Shown: piece by piece, positions 1-7,222 of the stretch
Layout: each line of letters opens with the position of its first letter
How positions within the stretch are numbered: position 1 is the first letter of the stretch
Source of the DNA: a virus
DNA: 64,000 nt
IMG/VR virus record: IMGVR_UViG_3300032562_000004
Location: 1-64,000 of that record
Reading direction: 5' to 3' (one strand)
The notes under the pieces: model-generated
Databases searched by the model: none
Seen by the model: only the letters and a program-made list of their open reading frames with translations
What the model was told of the DNA's origin: nothing
Position numbers and translations under genes: made by a program

Positions 1-221
1 GCCTCCTTAGCCCACCTAATATGGTCATCGCACTGCCACTTAATCTTGTCATGGCTAAGCTCAACGTGCTCGTTGGCAATAGACTGTAGTACCTGTTTCA
101 ATGCTTCTATTTTAGCTTGTTGCTGGCGTAGCATTTCAATAGCTTGTTTAACTGCTGGTAAATACCCAACAGAAAGCATCTTTTCAAACTCCTTTAAATC
201 AGCTAGTTCATTTGCGTTCAT
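1..221 (-). CDS. Small coiled-coil protein, 3' end cut by window edge
   Basis: The frame opens at ATG 221 and stays open to the window edge, so only the first 73 codons are visible. The N-terminus MNANELAD is the same as that of the gene at 1391-1705, and both continue into a Q/E/L-rich stretch with 'LRQQQA', so the two are paralogues. Function is not recognised. The predicted structure is a helical coiled coil. It starts 14 bp inside the end of the gene upstream, which fits operon translation. Confidence 0.6.
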   Translation of the reverse strand, partial: MNANELADLKEFEKMLSVGYLPAVKQAIEMLRQQQAKIEALKQVLQSIANEHVELSHDKIKWQCDDHIRWAKE

Positions 222-414
222 TTATGTCCCCACGTTCTAAAAAAATATTTATAGCGTTATTTGTTATTATTGATTCCTTTTCGTTACCGTCTAAGTCTAC
301 ATAAATAATATTTTTACCGTCAAACTTTATATGCCCTTCGTGGAGGATTAAATCGTATTGGTCTTGGGCTAAAAAGCTAAGCATAATTGGTTTCACTACG
401 TCATAAGTTGTCAT
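208..414 (-). CDS. Hypothetical protein, 68 aa
   Basis: ATG 414 overlaps the stop of the SWIM-domain gene upstream (ATGA), and its 3' end overlaps the next gene's start. The protein mixes beta-type segments (near 'GKNIIYVDLDG') with a helical C-terminus. No family is recognised. Confidence 0.55.
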   Translation of the reverse strand: MTTYDVVKPIMLSFLAQDQYDLILHEGHIKFDGKNIIYVDLDGNEKESIITNNAINIFLERGDINERK

Positions 415-806
415 TTCTCTTGTGCCTCTTTAATTTGCTCACTATGTTTACATTTGTTCCTATATGCAAATCCAATACAATTGCAAGTATATCTACCGCT
501 CTCCAAAGTAACCGTATAGGTCTTGCCTGAATCGCTTTTGACTGACCAATGAGGCGTATTCTCAAGGTTAGGCACATCAAGCACCACCGTTGCACCATAC
601 GAGTCCAATGCTTCATGTTTGACCTTGATAAACTTACGCCTACGGGTATCTATGGCCAATGGTTTTTTAAAGATAAAAATCTCACCGTTACTCTCTTTTG
701 CATAAGCTAAGGCATTCGATTTTCCATCAAAAAGATATACATTTTGAGGTACGGTGAATTCCACATCCGACCACTCGGTTACTTCTTTATATGCACTAAT
801 ACCCAT
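411..806 (-). CDS. SWIM-type zinc finger protein, 131 aa
   Basis: The C-terminus carries C108-x-C110-x8-C119-x-H121, the CxCxnCxH signature of SWIM domains, which bind zinc and usually contact DNA or protein. The preceding segment is beta-rich ('KTYTVTLESGRYTCNC'), as is usual just before a SWIM finger. Residues 1-90 match nothing I recognise. The gene is second in the operon that starts from the promoter near 906-933, and the 28-residue membrane peptide ORF overlaps its start. The role is unknown; binding phage or host nucleic acid is the simplest guess. Confidence 0.7.
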   Translation of the reverse strand: MGISAYKEVTEWSDVEFTVPQNVYLFDGKSNALAYAKESNGEIFIFKKPLAIDTRRRKFIKVKHEALDSYGATVVLDVPNLENTPHWSVKSDSGKTYTVTLESGRYTCNCIGFAYRNKCKHSEQIKEAQEK

Positions 807-882
807 TGATAATATCCGCCACTATTAAAATAATTAAACCAATAACAAAAGTTACACCAAAAGCAATCCAAAATTCACTCAT
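796..882 (-). CDS. 28-aa single-pass membrane peptide
   Basis: ATG 882 follows a GGAGA ribosome binding site with 6 bp spacing and is the first gene after the promoter at 906-933. The peptide reads MSEFWIAFGVTFVIGLIILI followed by a short polar tail, a clear transmembrane helix. It overlaps the SWIM gene start by 11 bp. A similar 31-aa peptide occurs at 1303-1398. Confidence 0.5.
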   Translation of the reverse strand: MSEFWIAFGVTFVIGLIILIVADIINGY

Positions 883-905
883 TCATATTCTCCATTAATT
901 CTACC

Positions 906-956
906 ATTATACAGGTGTTGGTACCAATGTCAATGGTGCTGTTGTTTTGGTACAAC
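906..956 (-). promoter_or_regulatory. Sigma70-like promoter with upstream GTTGT-N6-ACAAC palindrome
   Basis: On the minus strand, TTGACA (928-933), 16 bp and TATAAT (906-911) followed by GG form a near-consensus promoter for the genes from 882 downward. The inverted repeat GTTGTaccaaaACAAC (941-956) starts 7 bp upstream of the -35 box. The same 16-bp palindrome recurs upstream of five more promoters in this window. Confidence 0.75.
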
Positions 957-966
957 ATTTCTATTC

Positions 967-1053
967 ACACTTCCGTTGACAAAACCAGTCAAAATATACA
1001 CTTTTGTTGACATTCCGAGCAATTATAGGTGGTTATTAACACTTTTGTTGACA
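967..1053. repeat. Three helically spaced 15-bp direct repeats
   Basis: ACAC-TT(TT/CC)-GTTGACA occurs at 967-981, 998-1012 and 1039-1053 (plus-strand reading). The second and third copies are identical; the first differs at two bases. The spacings are 31 and 41 bp, about three and four helical turns. They occupy the intergenic stretch just upstream of the palindrome and promoter at 906-956 and look like binding sites. Confidence 0.6.
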
Positions 1054-1058
1054 CACAC

Positions 1059-1301
1059 TCATTTTGTCCAATCTCTGGTTGTAACCAATCCAATATCCCT
1101 GGCCTTTGGTGATTGCATTTGGTCAATCATTCCCATCATGAGGCGGATTGTATTTCTCTCTGCCATTGGAATATCCACACAATAAATGGCCTCTTCAATC
1201 GCCAATTGTGCAAAGTCAATCAAATCTTCTTTGGTATACATCATGTAATCATCCATTTTGGATTTTTCAAGCAACTTCTCTAAATTTTCGTAATCATTCA
1301 T
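1059..1301 (-). CDS. Hypothetical protein, 80 aa
   Basis: ATG 1301 has a GAGGG ribosome binding site. The protein is acidic, helical and Met-rich, with no recognised domain. Its stop lies 6 bp from the direct repeats at 967-1053, so it ends the operon upstream. Confidence 0.55.
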   Translation of the reverse strand: MNDYENLEKLLEKSKMDDYMMYTKEDLIDFAQLAIEEAIYCVDIPMAERNTIRLMMGMIDQMQSPKARDIGLVTTRDWTK

Positions 1302-1302
1302 T

Positions 1303-1398
1303 TTAATCCCTCGTCATTATCCAATAAGTAAATATTGAACCAAATATGTAACCAATGGCATATGCCAAATAACACCAATATAATATAAAATCACTCAT
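1303..1398 (-). CDS. 31-aa membrane peptide
   Basis: ATG 1398 (a second ATG lies directly upstream) has an AAAGG ribosome binding site. The peptide starts MSDFILYWCYLAYAIGYIFG and is hydrophobic almost throughout, a single membrane helix rich in Tyr and Trp. It overlaps the end of the coiled-coil gene 1391-1705 and matches the 28-aa peptide at 796-882 in position and start (MS-acidic-F). Confidence 0.4.
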   Translation of the reverse strand: MSDFILYWCYLAYAIGYIFGSIFTYWIMTRD

Positions 1399-1705
1399 CA
1401 TTAACCTTTACATTAATATTCATCAACTGCTTAATAGTGGGTGACCATGTATCACGCCAGTCCTCTAAAAATGCCACCTGTTGTTTCAATTCTTTTATTT
1501 CGGCTTGTTGCTGGCTAATGGTTAGGTTTAGAAAATCAATATCTACATCTCTCGATACAGCTTTTTGAATATCTACCAATTCCATTAAGTTAGTTATTTC
1601 AGCTTGTTGCTGGCGTAGCGTGGTGGCGGCTTGTTGCATGGTGTCATAATGCTTTTGTTCCATCCCAACGTTTTCTAATTCATCAGCTAGTTCATTTGCG
1701 TTCAT
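1391..1705 (-). CDS. Coiled-coil protein, MNANELAD family, 104 aa
   Basis: It starts MNANELADELENV and continues with heptad-like Q/L/E runs ('LRQQQAEITNLMELV', 'QQQAEIKELKQQVAFLEDW'), indicating a long coiled coil. It is a paralogue of the partial gene at 1-221. ATG 1705 overlaps the upstream stop (ATGA). No enzymatic motif is present. Confidence 0.6.
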   Translation of the reverse strand: MNANELADELENVGMEQKHYDTMQQAATTLRQQQAEITNLMELVDIQKAVSRDVDIDFLNLTISQQQAEIKELKQQVAFLEDWRDTWSPTIKQLMNINVKVNDE

Positions 1706-1989
1706 GTTAATCTCCCCGATTCAAATCGTTCTTGCCATTGTTTACTACGATATTGCTCTTGCTCATATGCCACTTTTAATTGTGTAATTTGTAATTCATA
1801 TTGCTTCATATAACTCAATGCAATATCTAAATCAGTTTGCACTTTATCATGCTCATCCTGTAAACCACGCAACATTACTACTGCCTTCTTAACATGGTGA
1901 TACCGAAACCCATGAGTGTCCATGGCATCTGCCAATAACCGTGGAGTCCATTCTATTGCTTTTCCTTCACATTCACCAATAATTACCAT
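1702..1989 (-). CDS. Coiled-coil protein, 95 aa
   Basis: The N-terminus (about residues 1-45) is a mixed fold. Residues 45-95 form a coiled coil containing a 'QDEHDKVQTDLDIALSYM' stretch. ATG 1989 overlaps the upstream stop by 7 bp. No family is recognised; it may interact with the coiled-coil neighbour downstream. Confidence 0.55.
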   Translation of the reverse strand: MVIIGECEGKAIEWTPRLLADAMDTHGFRYHHVKKAVVMLRGLQDEHDKVQTDLDIALSYMKQYELQITQLKVAYEQEQYRSKQWQERFESGRLT

Positions 1990-2171
1990 TGTTCTACCTT
2001 TTCTAATGCTCTAATCAATTCAGATACCACTCGTTTATCAATATTAATAAACATTGTTTTATTCACTTGGTTGGGATACAATTGAATTCTCACCTTATCT
2101 CCCATATCAATTATGGAAGCGTATTGAAGGCCTTGTGATTCAATCGTGGTTGTTGGATAAATTGTGTTCAT
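1983..2171 (-). CDS. Hypothetical protein, 62 aa
   Basis: A small beta-rich N-terminal part is followed by a C-terminal helix ending in 'ELIRALEKVEQW'. ATG 2171 overlaps the upstream stop (ATGA). No recognised domain. Confidence 0.5.
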   Translation of the reverse strand: MNTIYPTTTIESQGLQYASIIDMGDKVRIQLYPNQVNKTMFINIDKRVVSELIRALEKVEQW

Positions 2172-2362
2172 TTTCTATATTCCGTAACTGATTCAGCATC
2201 TATCCAAGTTTGATTTTCTTCGTACCAATACTGTAATATAGGACCAACCTTGTCCTCTAACTTTTCTTTAACCGCTCTCCAGCCTATTTGGTGCTCACGG
2301 CCATAAAAATCTATATCCTCTTGGGTCACATGATTCTGTCGTGTTACATATCTTACTTTCAT
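2168..2362 (-). CDS. Hypothetical protein, 64 aa
   Basis: ATG 2362 overlaps the upstream stop. The start MKVRYVTRQNHVTQEDIDFY is basic, then acidic, with several Trp and Tyr. No family recognised. Confidence 0.5.
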   Translation of the reverse strand: MKVRYVTRQNHVTQEDIDFYGREHQIGWRAVKEKLEDKVGPILQYWYEENQTWIDAESVTEYRK

Positions 2363-2568
2363 TCTTCAACTCCAAAATGTTTAAGCAATTCATCTTCAAT
2401 ATCACCGCATCCAATATTCAACGCTACCGCACCACATTCTCGCACAATCAACTCAGCGAACTTGGTTACACCGACATCACCTAAAACCCAACTTGGCCAA
2501 TCGTTTTGATTACCAGAACTGTACTGACCACCTGCATCTAACAGTAATTGTTTAATCTTCTCATTCAT
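2359..2568 (-). CDS. Hypothetical protein, 69 aa, MNEKIKQLLLDAG type
   Basis: The start MNEKIKQLLLDAGGQ and the internal 'FAELIVRECGAVALN' match a small helical protein type often seen in phage accessory regions: 'MNERIKELAEQAG...FAELIVRECA', known from memory and of unknown function. ATG 2568 overlaps the upstream gene's end. Confidence 0.6.
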   Translation of the reverse strand: MNEKIKQLLLDAGGQYSSGNQNDWPSWVLGDVGVTKFAELIVRECGAVALNIGCGDIEDELLKHFGVEE

Positions 2569-2761
2569 AATATACTTTCAATTCATTACCTTGATAATCT
2601 TTAACTTTAATATGGCCTTTACCCATATACTTTATAAACTGTGTAATAAACCATCGTGGTACATAATCATTAAACTCCACACTAGGTGTTTTGGTTACAA
2701 TTACAGTATCACTAGAATTAAAGAACAGGTTGTTCATATCTTTGCACTCGCATATCTTCAT
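2561..2761 (-). CDS. Hypothetical protein, 66 aa
   Basis: ATG 2761 lies inside the 3' end of the upstream gene (44-bp overlap). The C-terminus is beta-rich and Lys-rich ('GHIKVKDYQGNELKVYYE'). No recognised domain. Confidence 0.5.
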   Translation of the reverse strand: MKICECKDMNNLFFNSSDTVIVTKTPSVEFNDYVPRWFITQFIKYMGKGHIKVKDYQGNELKVYYE

Positions 2762-2972
2762 TCAAAATCAAATCAATTTCTTCTAATGTTTGTGTTACCA
2801 AAATATCATCAAACGATAAAGTTACTATGCGAGTAACCGGAATATCCGGCTCACAAGGTATTTGTAATATATCTTCATGGTAATACTGAATGTGATTGGA
2901 GTTAATGCGAATTGATTGTTGGTGATAACCCCCCGACATCAATTCACGAATCTGTTTTAATTTAATAATCAT
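2718..2972 (-). CDS. Hypothetical protein, 84 aa
   Basis: Two ATGs are adjacent (2975 and 2972). The second gives better spacing from AAGGA. The product starts MIIKLKQIRELMSGGYHQQS and continues as alternating strands. No family is recognised. Confidence 0.5.
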   Translation of the reverse strand: MIIKLKQIRELMSGGYHQQSIRINSNHIQYYHEDILQIPCEPDIPVTRIVTLSFDDILVTQTLEEIDLILNEDMRVQRYEQPVL

Positions 2973-3339
2973 CATATCCTTCCGCCCAAGTTATTTTTGG
3001 ATTTTCTCTTTCATACAATTCAACAATATCTTTGAATTTCCACATTGCATCAGTTTCAAAAGTATTCAACCAATTACTAAATCTACCCCAATCTTGGTCA
3101 GTCATTGGTGGTATACCAATCTCTGCACCATATGGTCCTAAATCATTACCATTGCAATCAATACGACCACACGAATACGATTGAGTAATCTCATTATACT
3201 CAAATGATTCACCAGCTTTTCTGCCAGTTAATTTAGAATCTTCTGTTAGTGTTCGTGTTACTCTTTTAGTTAATCCACGGTCAATATACCATTGCATATT
3301 GATAACACCCATCCAATTGGTAGAATATCTTACTGGCAT
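2962..3339 (-). CDS. Hypothetical protein, 125 aa
   Basis: ATG 3339 directly adjoins the upstream stop at 3340. The protein is Trp/Tyr/Asp-rich with an acidic C-terminus ('WAEGYDDY'), probably a soluble globular protein. No recognised motif. Confidence 0.5.
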   Translation of the reverse strand: MPVRYSTNWMGVINMQWYIDRGLTKRVTRTLTEDSKLTGRKAGESFEYNEITQSYSCGRIDCNGNDLGPYGAEIGIPPMTDQDWGRFSNWLNTFETDAMWKFKDIVELYERENPKITWAEGYDDY

Positions 3340-3561
3340 TTATTTACTTTCATCAATAGGTGGATAATCAAGGTAATTACCAAACTCACTACGATACAAA
3401 ACCGCATCGTCTAAAATTTGTATTTCCAAATCATGGTGCAATATATCATAATCAAGAAAAGTATAATCTTCACGATATACACGAAACACATGGCGGTCGC
3501 CAACACGAATAAGAATGCCCTTCATACCTTTGGCTGATTCGGTGCCTCGTAATCTATTCAT
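3340..3561 (-). CDS. Hypothetical protein, 73 aa
   Basis: ATG 3561 overlaps the upstream stop (ATGA). It alternates strands and acidic loops ('VYREDYTFLDYDILHHDLEI'). No recognised domain. Confidence 0.5.
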   Translation of the reverse strand: MNRLRGTESAKGMKGILIRVGDRHVFRVYREDYTFLDYDILHHDLEIQILDDAVLYRSEFGNYLDYPPIDESK

Positions 3562-3752
3562 TTTCTTGCTCTCATCATTGCATCTGCCATTTTATAACAA
3601 TGTTCTGCTGTGAAATCCGTATCATCAACTGGCTTTATATGAAAATTCATTGTTGTTAATGCTTTAGCGGCAAAGTAATCACGCAAGTCCATGCCTTCAC
3701 CACTTTGTTTACCATCAGAACTTATCCATTCTAAACTAGGAAATGCTTTCAT
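3558..3752 (-). CDS. Hypothetical protein, 64 aa
   Basis: The chosen ATG 3752 lies 1 bp after the upstream stop and behind GGGGG. A longer TTG/ATG frame opens 21 bp earlier. The middle of the protein ('GEGMDLRDYFAAKALTTM') and the end ('YKMADAMMRARK') match a widespread small protein of phages and prophages (form 'GMSLRDYFAAKAL...Y.IADAMLAAR'), known from memory and of unknown function. Confidence 0.65.
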   Translation of the reverse strand: MKAFPSLEWISSDGKQSGEGMDLRDYFAAKALTTMNFHIKPVDDTDFTAEHCYKMADAMMRARK

Positions 3753-3753
3753 T

Positions 3754-3951
3754 TTAACCCCCATAATAATCAATCAATATATCCAATGCAGCAATATACT
3801 TACCATATAATACCACATCTTCAGGATGAATCCAATACTTTGGATCTTTCTTTTTCTTCTTCAATTCTTCTTTATGATACTCTCTGGCATTTTGCATAGT
3901 GGCTAATGTAATACCATCAGCAACTTCATAACTAATTTCAAGCTTCTTCAT
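3754..3951 (-). CDS. Hypothetical protein, 65 aa
   Basis: A helical protein with a central Lys run (EELKKKKKDP) and 'EDVVLYGKYIAALDILIDYY' at the C-terminus. ATG 3951 overlaps the upstream stop (TAATG). No recognised domain. Confidence 0.55.
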   Translation of the reverse strand: MKKLEISYEVADGITLATMQNAREYHKEELKKKKKDPKYWIHPEDVVLYGKYIAALDILIDYYGG

Positions 3952-4130
3952 TATTCAGCCTCTGCAAAATTACAATAAACTTCTTTATAAATTGTTTTGA
4001 TAGTATCATTAGGATAATTATCTCCACAATATTCTTTAACTTCTTCAACATCAAAGAATTGCACATGAATGGTTCTGCCGGATTCAAACTCGACCATATA
4101 AACACTTTCATAATCTGAATCGTAACTCAT
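3951..4130 (-). CDS. Hypothetical protein, 59 aa
   Basis: ATG 4130 overlaps the upstream stop (ATGA) and the stop overlaps the next start (TAATG), so it is a coupled member of the operon. Acidic, Tyr/Glu-rich: MSYDSDYESVYMVEFESGRT. No domain recognised. Confidence 0.5.
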   Translation of the reverse strand: MSYDSDYESVYMVEFESGRTIHVQFFDVEEVKEYCGDNYPNDTIKTIYKEVYCNFAEAE

Positions 4131-4588
4131 GCTACTTCCTTTTCTTTACAGAATTCAGTAAACTCTTTTAAATTACCTTTGAAGATAATATCATGCGTAT
4201 CACCACTCATGCCAAACATATTGCAACCACAATTATACACTTCAATACGGAATACTTCACCACTCAATAAACCATTCTCACTAAAGATATGATATTCATA
4301 ATCTTGGCCGCAATCGGTAATATCAACAGGATGAATATAGAAACCACCAGGCGTTTGCTTAAAATGAGCAACCATCGATGCCGCTAAACAACCCATACCA
4401 TTATAAACTGCTTCATCAACTGTTTTGGTTGCAATCAAGCCATTCACTAAACGACCACCATTCAAAAACTCTGCCAACTCTGCACCATGGCCTTCAGGAT
4501 AGCCATCGAATTGCCGATACATATTCACAACTGGTTTTTGTATTTGACCGTATTTTTCATATACAAATGTAAGGGATCTTGTTCCCAT
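4127..4588 (-). CDS. Conserved phage protein of MGTRSLTFVY type, 153 aa
   Basis: ATG 4588 sits 8 bp behind GAGG; an in-frame TTG lies 6 bp upstream. The start MGTRSLTFVYEKYGQIQKP and 'MYRQFDGYPEGHG' match a family found across aquatic phages, known from memory and without an assigned function. It contains several Cys (near 'YNCGCNMFGMSGD') and looks like an alpha/beta globular domain. Confidence 0.65.
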   Translation of the reverse strand: MGTRSLTFVYEKYGQIQKPVVNMYRQFDGYPEGHGAELAEFLNGGRLVNGLIATKTVDEAVYNGMGCLAASMVAHFKQTPGGFYIHPVDITDCGQDYEYHIFSENGLLSGEVFRIEVYNCGCNMFGMSGDTHDIIFKGNLKEFTEFCKEKEVA

Positions 4589-4590
4589 AA

Positions 4591-4782
4591 TCAATACCTC
4601 GCTAAATGTGTTTCAAATTTTTCTTCATACATCTCTACAATAGATTCATCATGCAGCTCACGCATATTATCTACCATCAATACTTTGGTTAATTCTACCA
4701 ATTCGGATTTTTTCATCTTCTTTACTACAAGCATATCTTCTGCAACTAATTCACTAATCAATCTGTCGATTTGTTTACTCAT
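4591..4782 (-). CDS. Hypothetical protein, 63 aa
   Basis: Fully helical and charged, starting MSKQIDRLISELVAEDMLVV. ATG 4782 overlaps the upstream stop by ATGA. No recognised domain; could be a small regulator or assembly helper. Confidence 0.5.
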   Translation of the reverse strand: MSKQIDRLISELVAEDMLVVKKMKKSELVELTKVLMVDNMRELHDESIVEMYEEKFETHLARY

Positions 4783-4904
4783 TTAATAATTTTATAACCT
4801 TTTAATAAAATTTGTTCAACATATAATTCCACAATCGGTTGTGAATCTTCAAAACCTTGTTGTAACGATTTCAATTCTTTAATCACAAAATCCCATGTGT
4901 TCAT
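4779..4904 (-). CDS. Hypothetical protein, 41 aa
   Basis: Short helical frame starting MNTWDFVIKELKSLQQGFED. Start and stop each overlap a neighbour by ATGA, which supports translation despite the length. Confidence 0.45.
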   Translation of the reverse strand: MNTWDFVIKELKSLQQGFEDSQPIVELYVEQILLKGYKIIK

Positions 4905-5206
4905 GCGCCACACCACCTTATATTTTTATAATCACCAGTTAATACATTACCACGCTTAAAGTTACGAGCAGGAGCATTCCAACTTGCCGACTTTAGAATA
5001 TCACCACGCTTAAACTTTTTATCATCTTTCAACATAATCCAAGAATGTGAACTTTTTTGGTTATCACTCATAATCACATGGACATACTTACGACCAACTT
5101 CATATGAAAACTCTTTATTAACATAACCATTAGAACCATAATCTTTTCGTAGATGGCCAACATACAACGCCAAACCAAATTCTAAATCTGCATTACCTAA
5201 TTTCAT
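4901..5206 (-). CDS. Hypothetical protein, 101 aa
   Basis: The protein contains 'GYVNKEFSYEVGRKYVHVI' and a repeated 'FKRG' (in 'KFKRGDILK' and 'NFKRGNVLTG'), suggesting a small beta barrel-like fold. ATG 5206. No family recognised. Confidence 0.5.
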   Translation of the reverse strand: MKLGNADLEFGLALYVGHLRKDYGSNGYVNKEFSYEVGRKYVHVIMSDNQKSSHSWIMLKDDKKFKRGDILKSASWNAPARNFKRGNVLTGDYKNIRWCGA

Positions 5207-5214
5207 AAAAGCTC

Positions 5215-5526
5215 CTAAACATCGTAGCGGTGATGAACCACTAAAATATATTCAAATGGTAGTTCCTCGAAAGGAGCATCCTTATCATACAATGTGTTAA
5301 TATACACAGATACAGATTTACAAAAATAACTACCTGCCTCGGCTGTCGTATCTTGCCAGAAATACTCTCTTGCTAGATTATGTAAATCATTATGATTTAA
5401 ACCATCTGTATGATTATGGACATTGTAATAACTATCCCAGCCATCAATACCAAAGTTTAATGAACCAACCTCAGTTAATATAAAATCATCAAGGTTAATT
5501 GTTCCATTTTCCTTCATTGCACACAT
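5215..5526 (-). CDS. Hypothetical protein, 103 aa
   Basis: ATG 5526 is placed 9 bp behind AGGAG. An in-frame TTG lies 6 bp upstream and another ATG 9 bp downstream. His/Asn/Asp-rich middle ('YNVHNHTDGLNHNDLHN'). Not recognised. Confidence 0.5.
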   Translation of the reverse strand: MCAMKENGTINLDDFILTEVGSLNFGIDGWDSYYNVHNHTDGLNHNDLHNLAREYFWQDTTAEAGSYFCKSVSVYINTLYDKDAPFEELPFEYILVVHHRYDV

Positions 5527-5528
5527 AA

Positions 5529-5843
5529 TCAATGACTCCTATTATTTGCCCATTGAACGCCACGCTGAAATGCTTCACGCTCAATTCTCAACTCATTGGT
5601 GGTACGAGCATCACGCATATACACATCAAATGCTTTAGCATTACGCTTACGGGTAGAACCTTTGAAACCTGGTTGAGGACGAGGACCTCTAAACATTACA
5701 AAATACTTGGTGAAATCAATAAACGGCAATACTTCAGCATAACGACCAAACGGCACACCTTTATAACTTGAACGAAAACCAATCGGTGTAACATAATCAG
5801 TCAAGGCATTTTGCATTGCTATTTCTTTTAAACGATATTCCAT
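5529..5843 (-). CDS. Hypothetical protein, 104 aa
   Basis: ATG 5843 has GGAG at 5 bp; the open frame extends 54 bp further upstream without a site. The central part is basic and Pro/Arg-rich ('MFRGPRPQPGFKGSTRKRN'), which may contact nucleic acid. The C-terminal helix is charged. No family recognised. Confidence 0.5.
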   Translation of the reverse strand: MEYRLKEIAMQNALTDYVTPIGFRSSYKGVPFGRYAEVLPFIDFTKYFVMFRGPRPQPGFKGSTRKRNAKAFDVYMRDARTTNELRIEREAFQRGVQWANNRSH

Positions 5844-5896
5844 ATTAACTCCAAAAAGATGTGGTCTTATATCCGACAGAATGCCACATTCAAACA

Positions 5897-6181
5897 TTAT
5901 ACTTTACTTAAATTTACCACTCTAAAATCAAATTCCATAAAACCTGTTTCATGTGGTACATACATTAAAGCACCAACACGATTAGTTTTCTTTGCTTTTG
6001 TTTCGTATTTTTTAAACTTATCTGATGTAACTTCAATTTTAAATGCTTTGTAACCACCTTCCATATTGTTGGCATCAATTACAATACCTTCAATAAATGC
6101 ATCATCACGACCTGCCATTGGTTTAAAATCATAGGCACGGATAATATCACCAACTTTTGCAACTCCAGTAAATTTCAACAT
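5897..6181 (-). CDS. Hypothetical protein, 94 aa
   Basis: ATG 6181 follows GAGG and is the first gene after the promoter at 6236-6264. Beta-rich with Lys-rich loops ('KVGDIIRAYDFKPMAGRDD', 'KKYETKAKKTNR'). It resembles small OB- or SH3-like barrels in pattern only. Confidence 0.55.
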   Translation of the reverse strand: MLKFTGVAKVGDIIRAYDFKPMAGRDDAFIEGIVIDANNMEGGYKAFKIEVTSDKFKKYETKAKKTNRVGALMYVPHETGFMEFDFRVVNLSKV

Positions 6182-6235
6182 AAATCCTCTTTTTTGTGTT
6201 TTACTTTGAAAACTCTTTATAATCAATAATGTACC

Positions 6236-6299
6236 ATTATAAAGGATGCCTGAAAAAACCACAAGCATTCTTTATAAAAGTGTTGTACCGAAACAACAC
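6236..6299 (-). promoter_or_regulatory. Promoter TTGTGG-N17-TATAATGG with 7-bp-arm palindrome
   Basis: On the minus strand the -35 box is TTGTGG (6259-6264) and the -10 box TATAAT (6236-6241), 17 bp apart. The palindrome GTGTTGT-6-ACAACAC (6280-6299) is the longest version in the window. Its 16-bp core (6282-6297) begins 17 bp upstream of the -35 box. Confidence 0.75.
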
Positions 6300-6311
6300 C
6301 ATTATATTTTA

Positions 6312-6503
6312 CTACCAACTGCGTACCGTAAAACATTCAATTTCCACAGATTCAGTTTCATCCAAATCTTCTGGTTTTATTTGACTTTCAGCATTACGAG
6401 CAAAAGCTACTGCCGCATCATTATTATCAAATACTGCCAGATTTGTCCAATCCCAACCAATCAATTCTTCAAAATGACCAGATTTTACCAAATATACTTC
6501 CAT
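6312..6503 (-). CDS. Hypothetical protein, 63 aa
   Basis: ATG 6503 overlaps the upstream stop (TAATG) and follows GGAGAG. The fold looks like beta-alpha-beta ('MEVYLVKSGHFEELIGWDW', then 'DNNDAAVAFARNAESQI'). No family recognised. Confidence 0.5.
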   Translation of the reverse strand: MEVYLVKSGHFEELIGWDWTNLAVFDNNDAAVAFARNAESQIKPEDLDETESVEIECFTVRSW

Positions 6504-6700
6504 TATGCTCTCCATGAAGCGTCATCAATTAATTGCTCTTCGATTTGGTCAAAGGCATCCAATGCATCAATAATACAAGAGTCGGCGCAGCTCATCTGAC
6601 TCTCAACATCTTCCAAACCATTTTCACAAGCATAATGATAAACATCAGATAATAATGCCTGTGCTGTTTTCAGCTTTTCAACCATTTCTTGATTAATCAT
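6503..6700 (-). CDS. Hypothetical acidic helical protein, 65 aa
   Basis: ATG 6700 has GGAG at 6 bp. All-helical and acidic (near 'AQALLSDVYHYACENGLEDV') with three Cys. Acidic small phage proteins sometimes act as DNA mimics, but nothing here proves that. Confidence 0.5.
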   Translation of the reverse strand: MINQEMVEKLKTAQALLSDVYHYACENGLEDVESQMSCADSCIIDALDAFDQIEEQLIDDASWRA

Positions 6701-6920
6701 CGTTTTCTCCAAATACTGTTGAAATATCACGCTCTACCAATTCTGTTTCCAATTCTTCATCGGTATAAGCATTATAACCTTTAAAACCACCAGTTAGTAT
6801 TTCTGATAAAAAGAATTCATCATTATATTCACCTTTGGCGGTTAAAATAGTATTAATATCATCATTTACCAATGTTTCAATGGCATTATCCCGCCATTTA
6901 GGTCTAAAACTTGTTACCAT
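6693..6920 (-). CDS. Hypothetical protein, 75 aa
   Basis: ATG 6920 is behind GAGGTATAAT, the same leader as the next gene upstream (GAGGTATAGT). Acidic C-terminal half ('YTDEELETELVERDIS'). No recognised domain. Confidence 0.5.
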   Translation of the reverse strand: MVTSFRPKWRDNAIETLVNDDINTILTAKGEYNDEFFLSEILTGGFKGYNAYTDEELETELVERDISTVFGENDD

Positions 6921-6921
6921 A

Positions 6922-7221
6922 TTATACCTCATCTATCATATTTAAATATTGTTCTAAATGGTCACGGACTCTATTATCTTCTGCTGAATAGAATACATAA
7001 TCACCCATTTCGTGCCGATATTCAGAATCAACATATTCAAAACCACCATAATACTGTAATGTGCGGTCATTACCTTTATAAACACCAATACAATCTGGCG
7101 TTACAAACAGTTTACCGCAACGATTATCGAGACCTAACTGCTTAGCATTAGCTTTACTCATATTAACCACATAATTCTCAGTTAATTCTGTTACCTCATC
7201 AATCAATTCAAATAAATCCAT
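6922..7221 (-). CDS. Hypothetical protein, 99 aa
   Basis: ATG 7221 is 6 bp behind GAGG. Helical N-terminus MDLFELIDEVTELTENYVV, then a beta-rich middle ('GKLFVTPDCIGVYKGND'). Not recognised. Confidence 0.5.
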   Translation of the reverse strand: MDLFELIDEVTELTENYVVNMSKANAKQLGLDNRCGKLFVTPDCIGVYKGNDRTLQYYGGFEYVDSEYRHEMGDYVFYSAEDNRVRDHLEQYLNMIDEV

Positions 7222-7222
7222 A

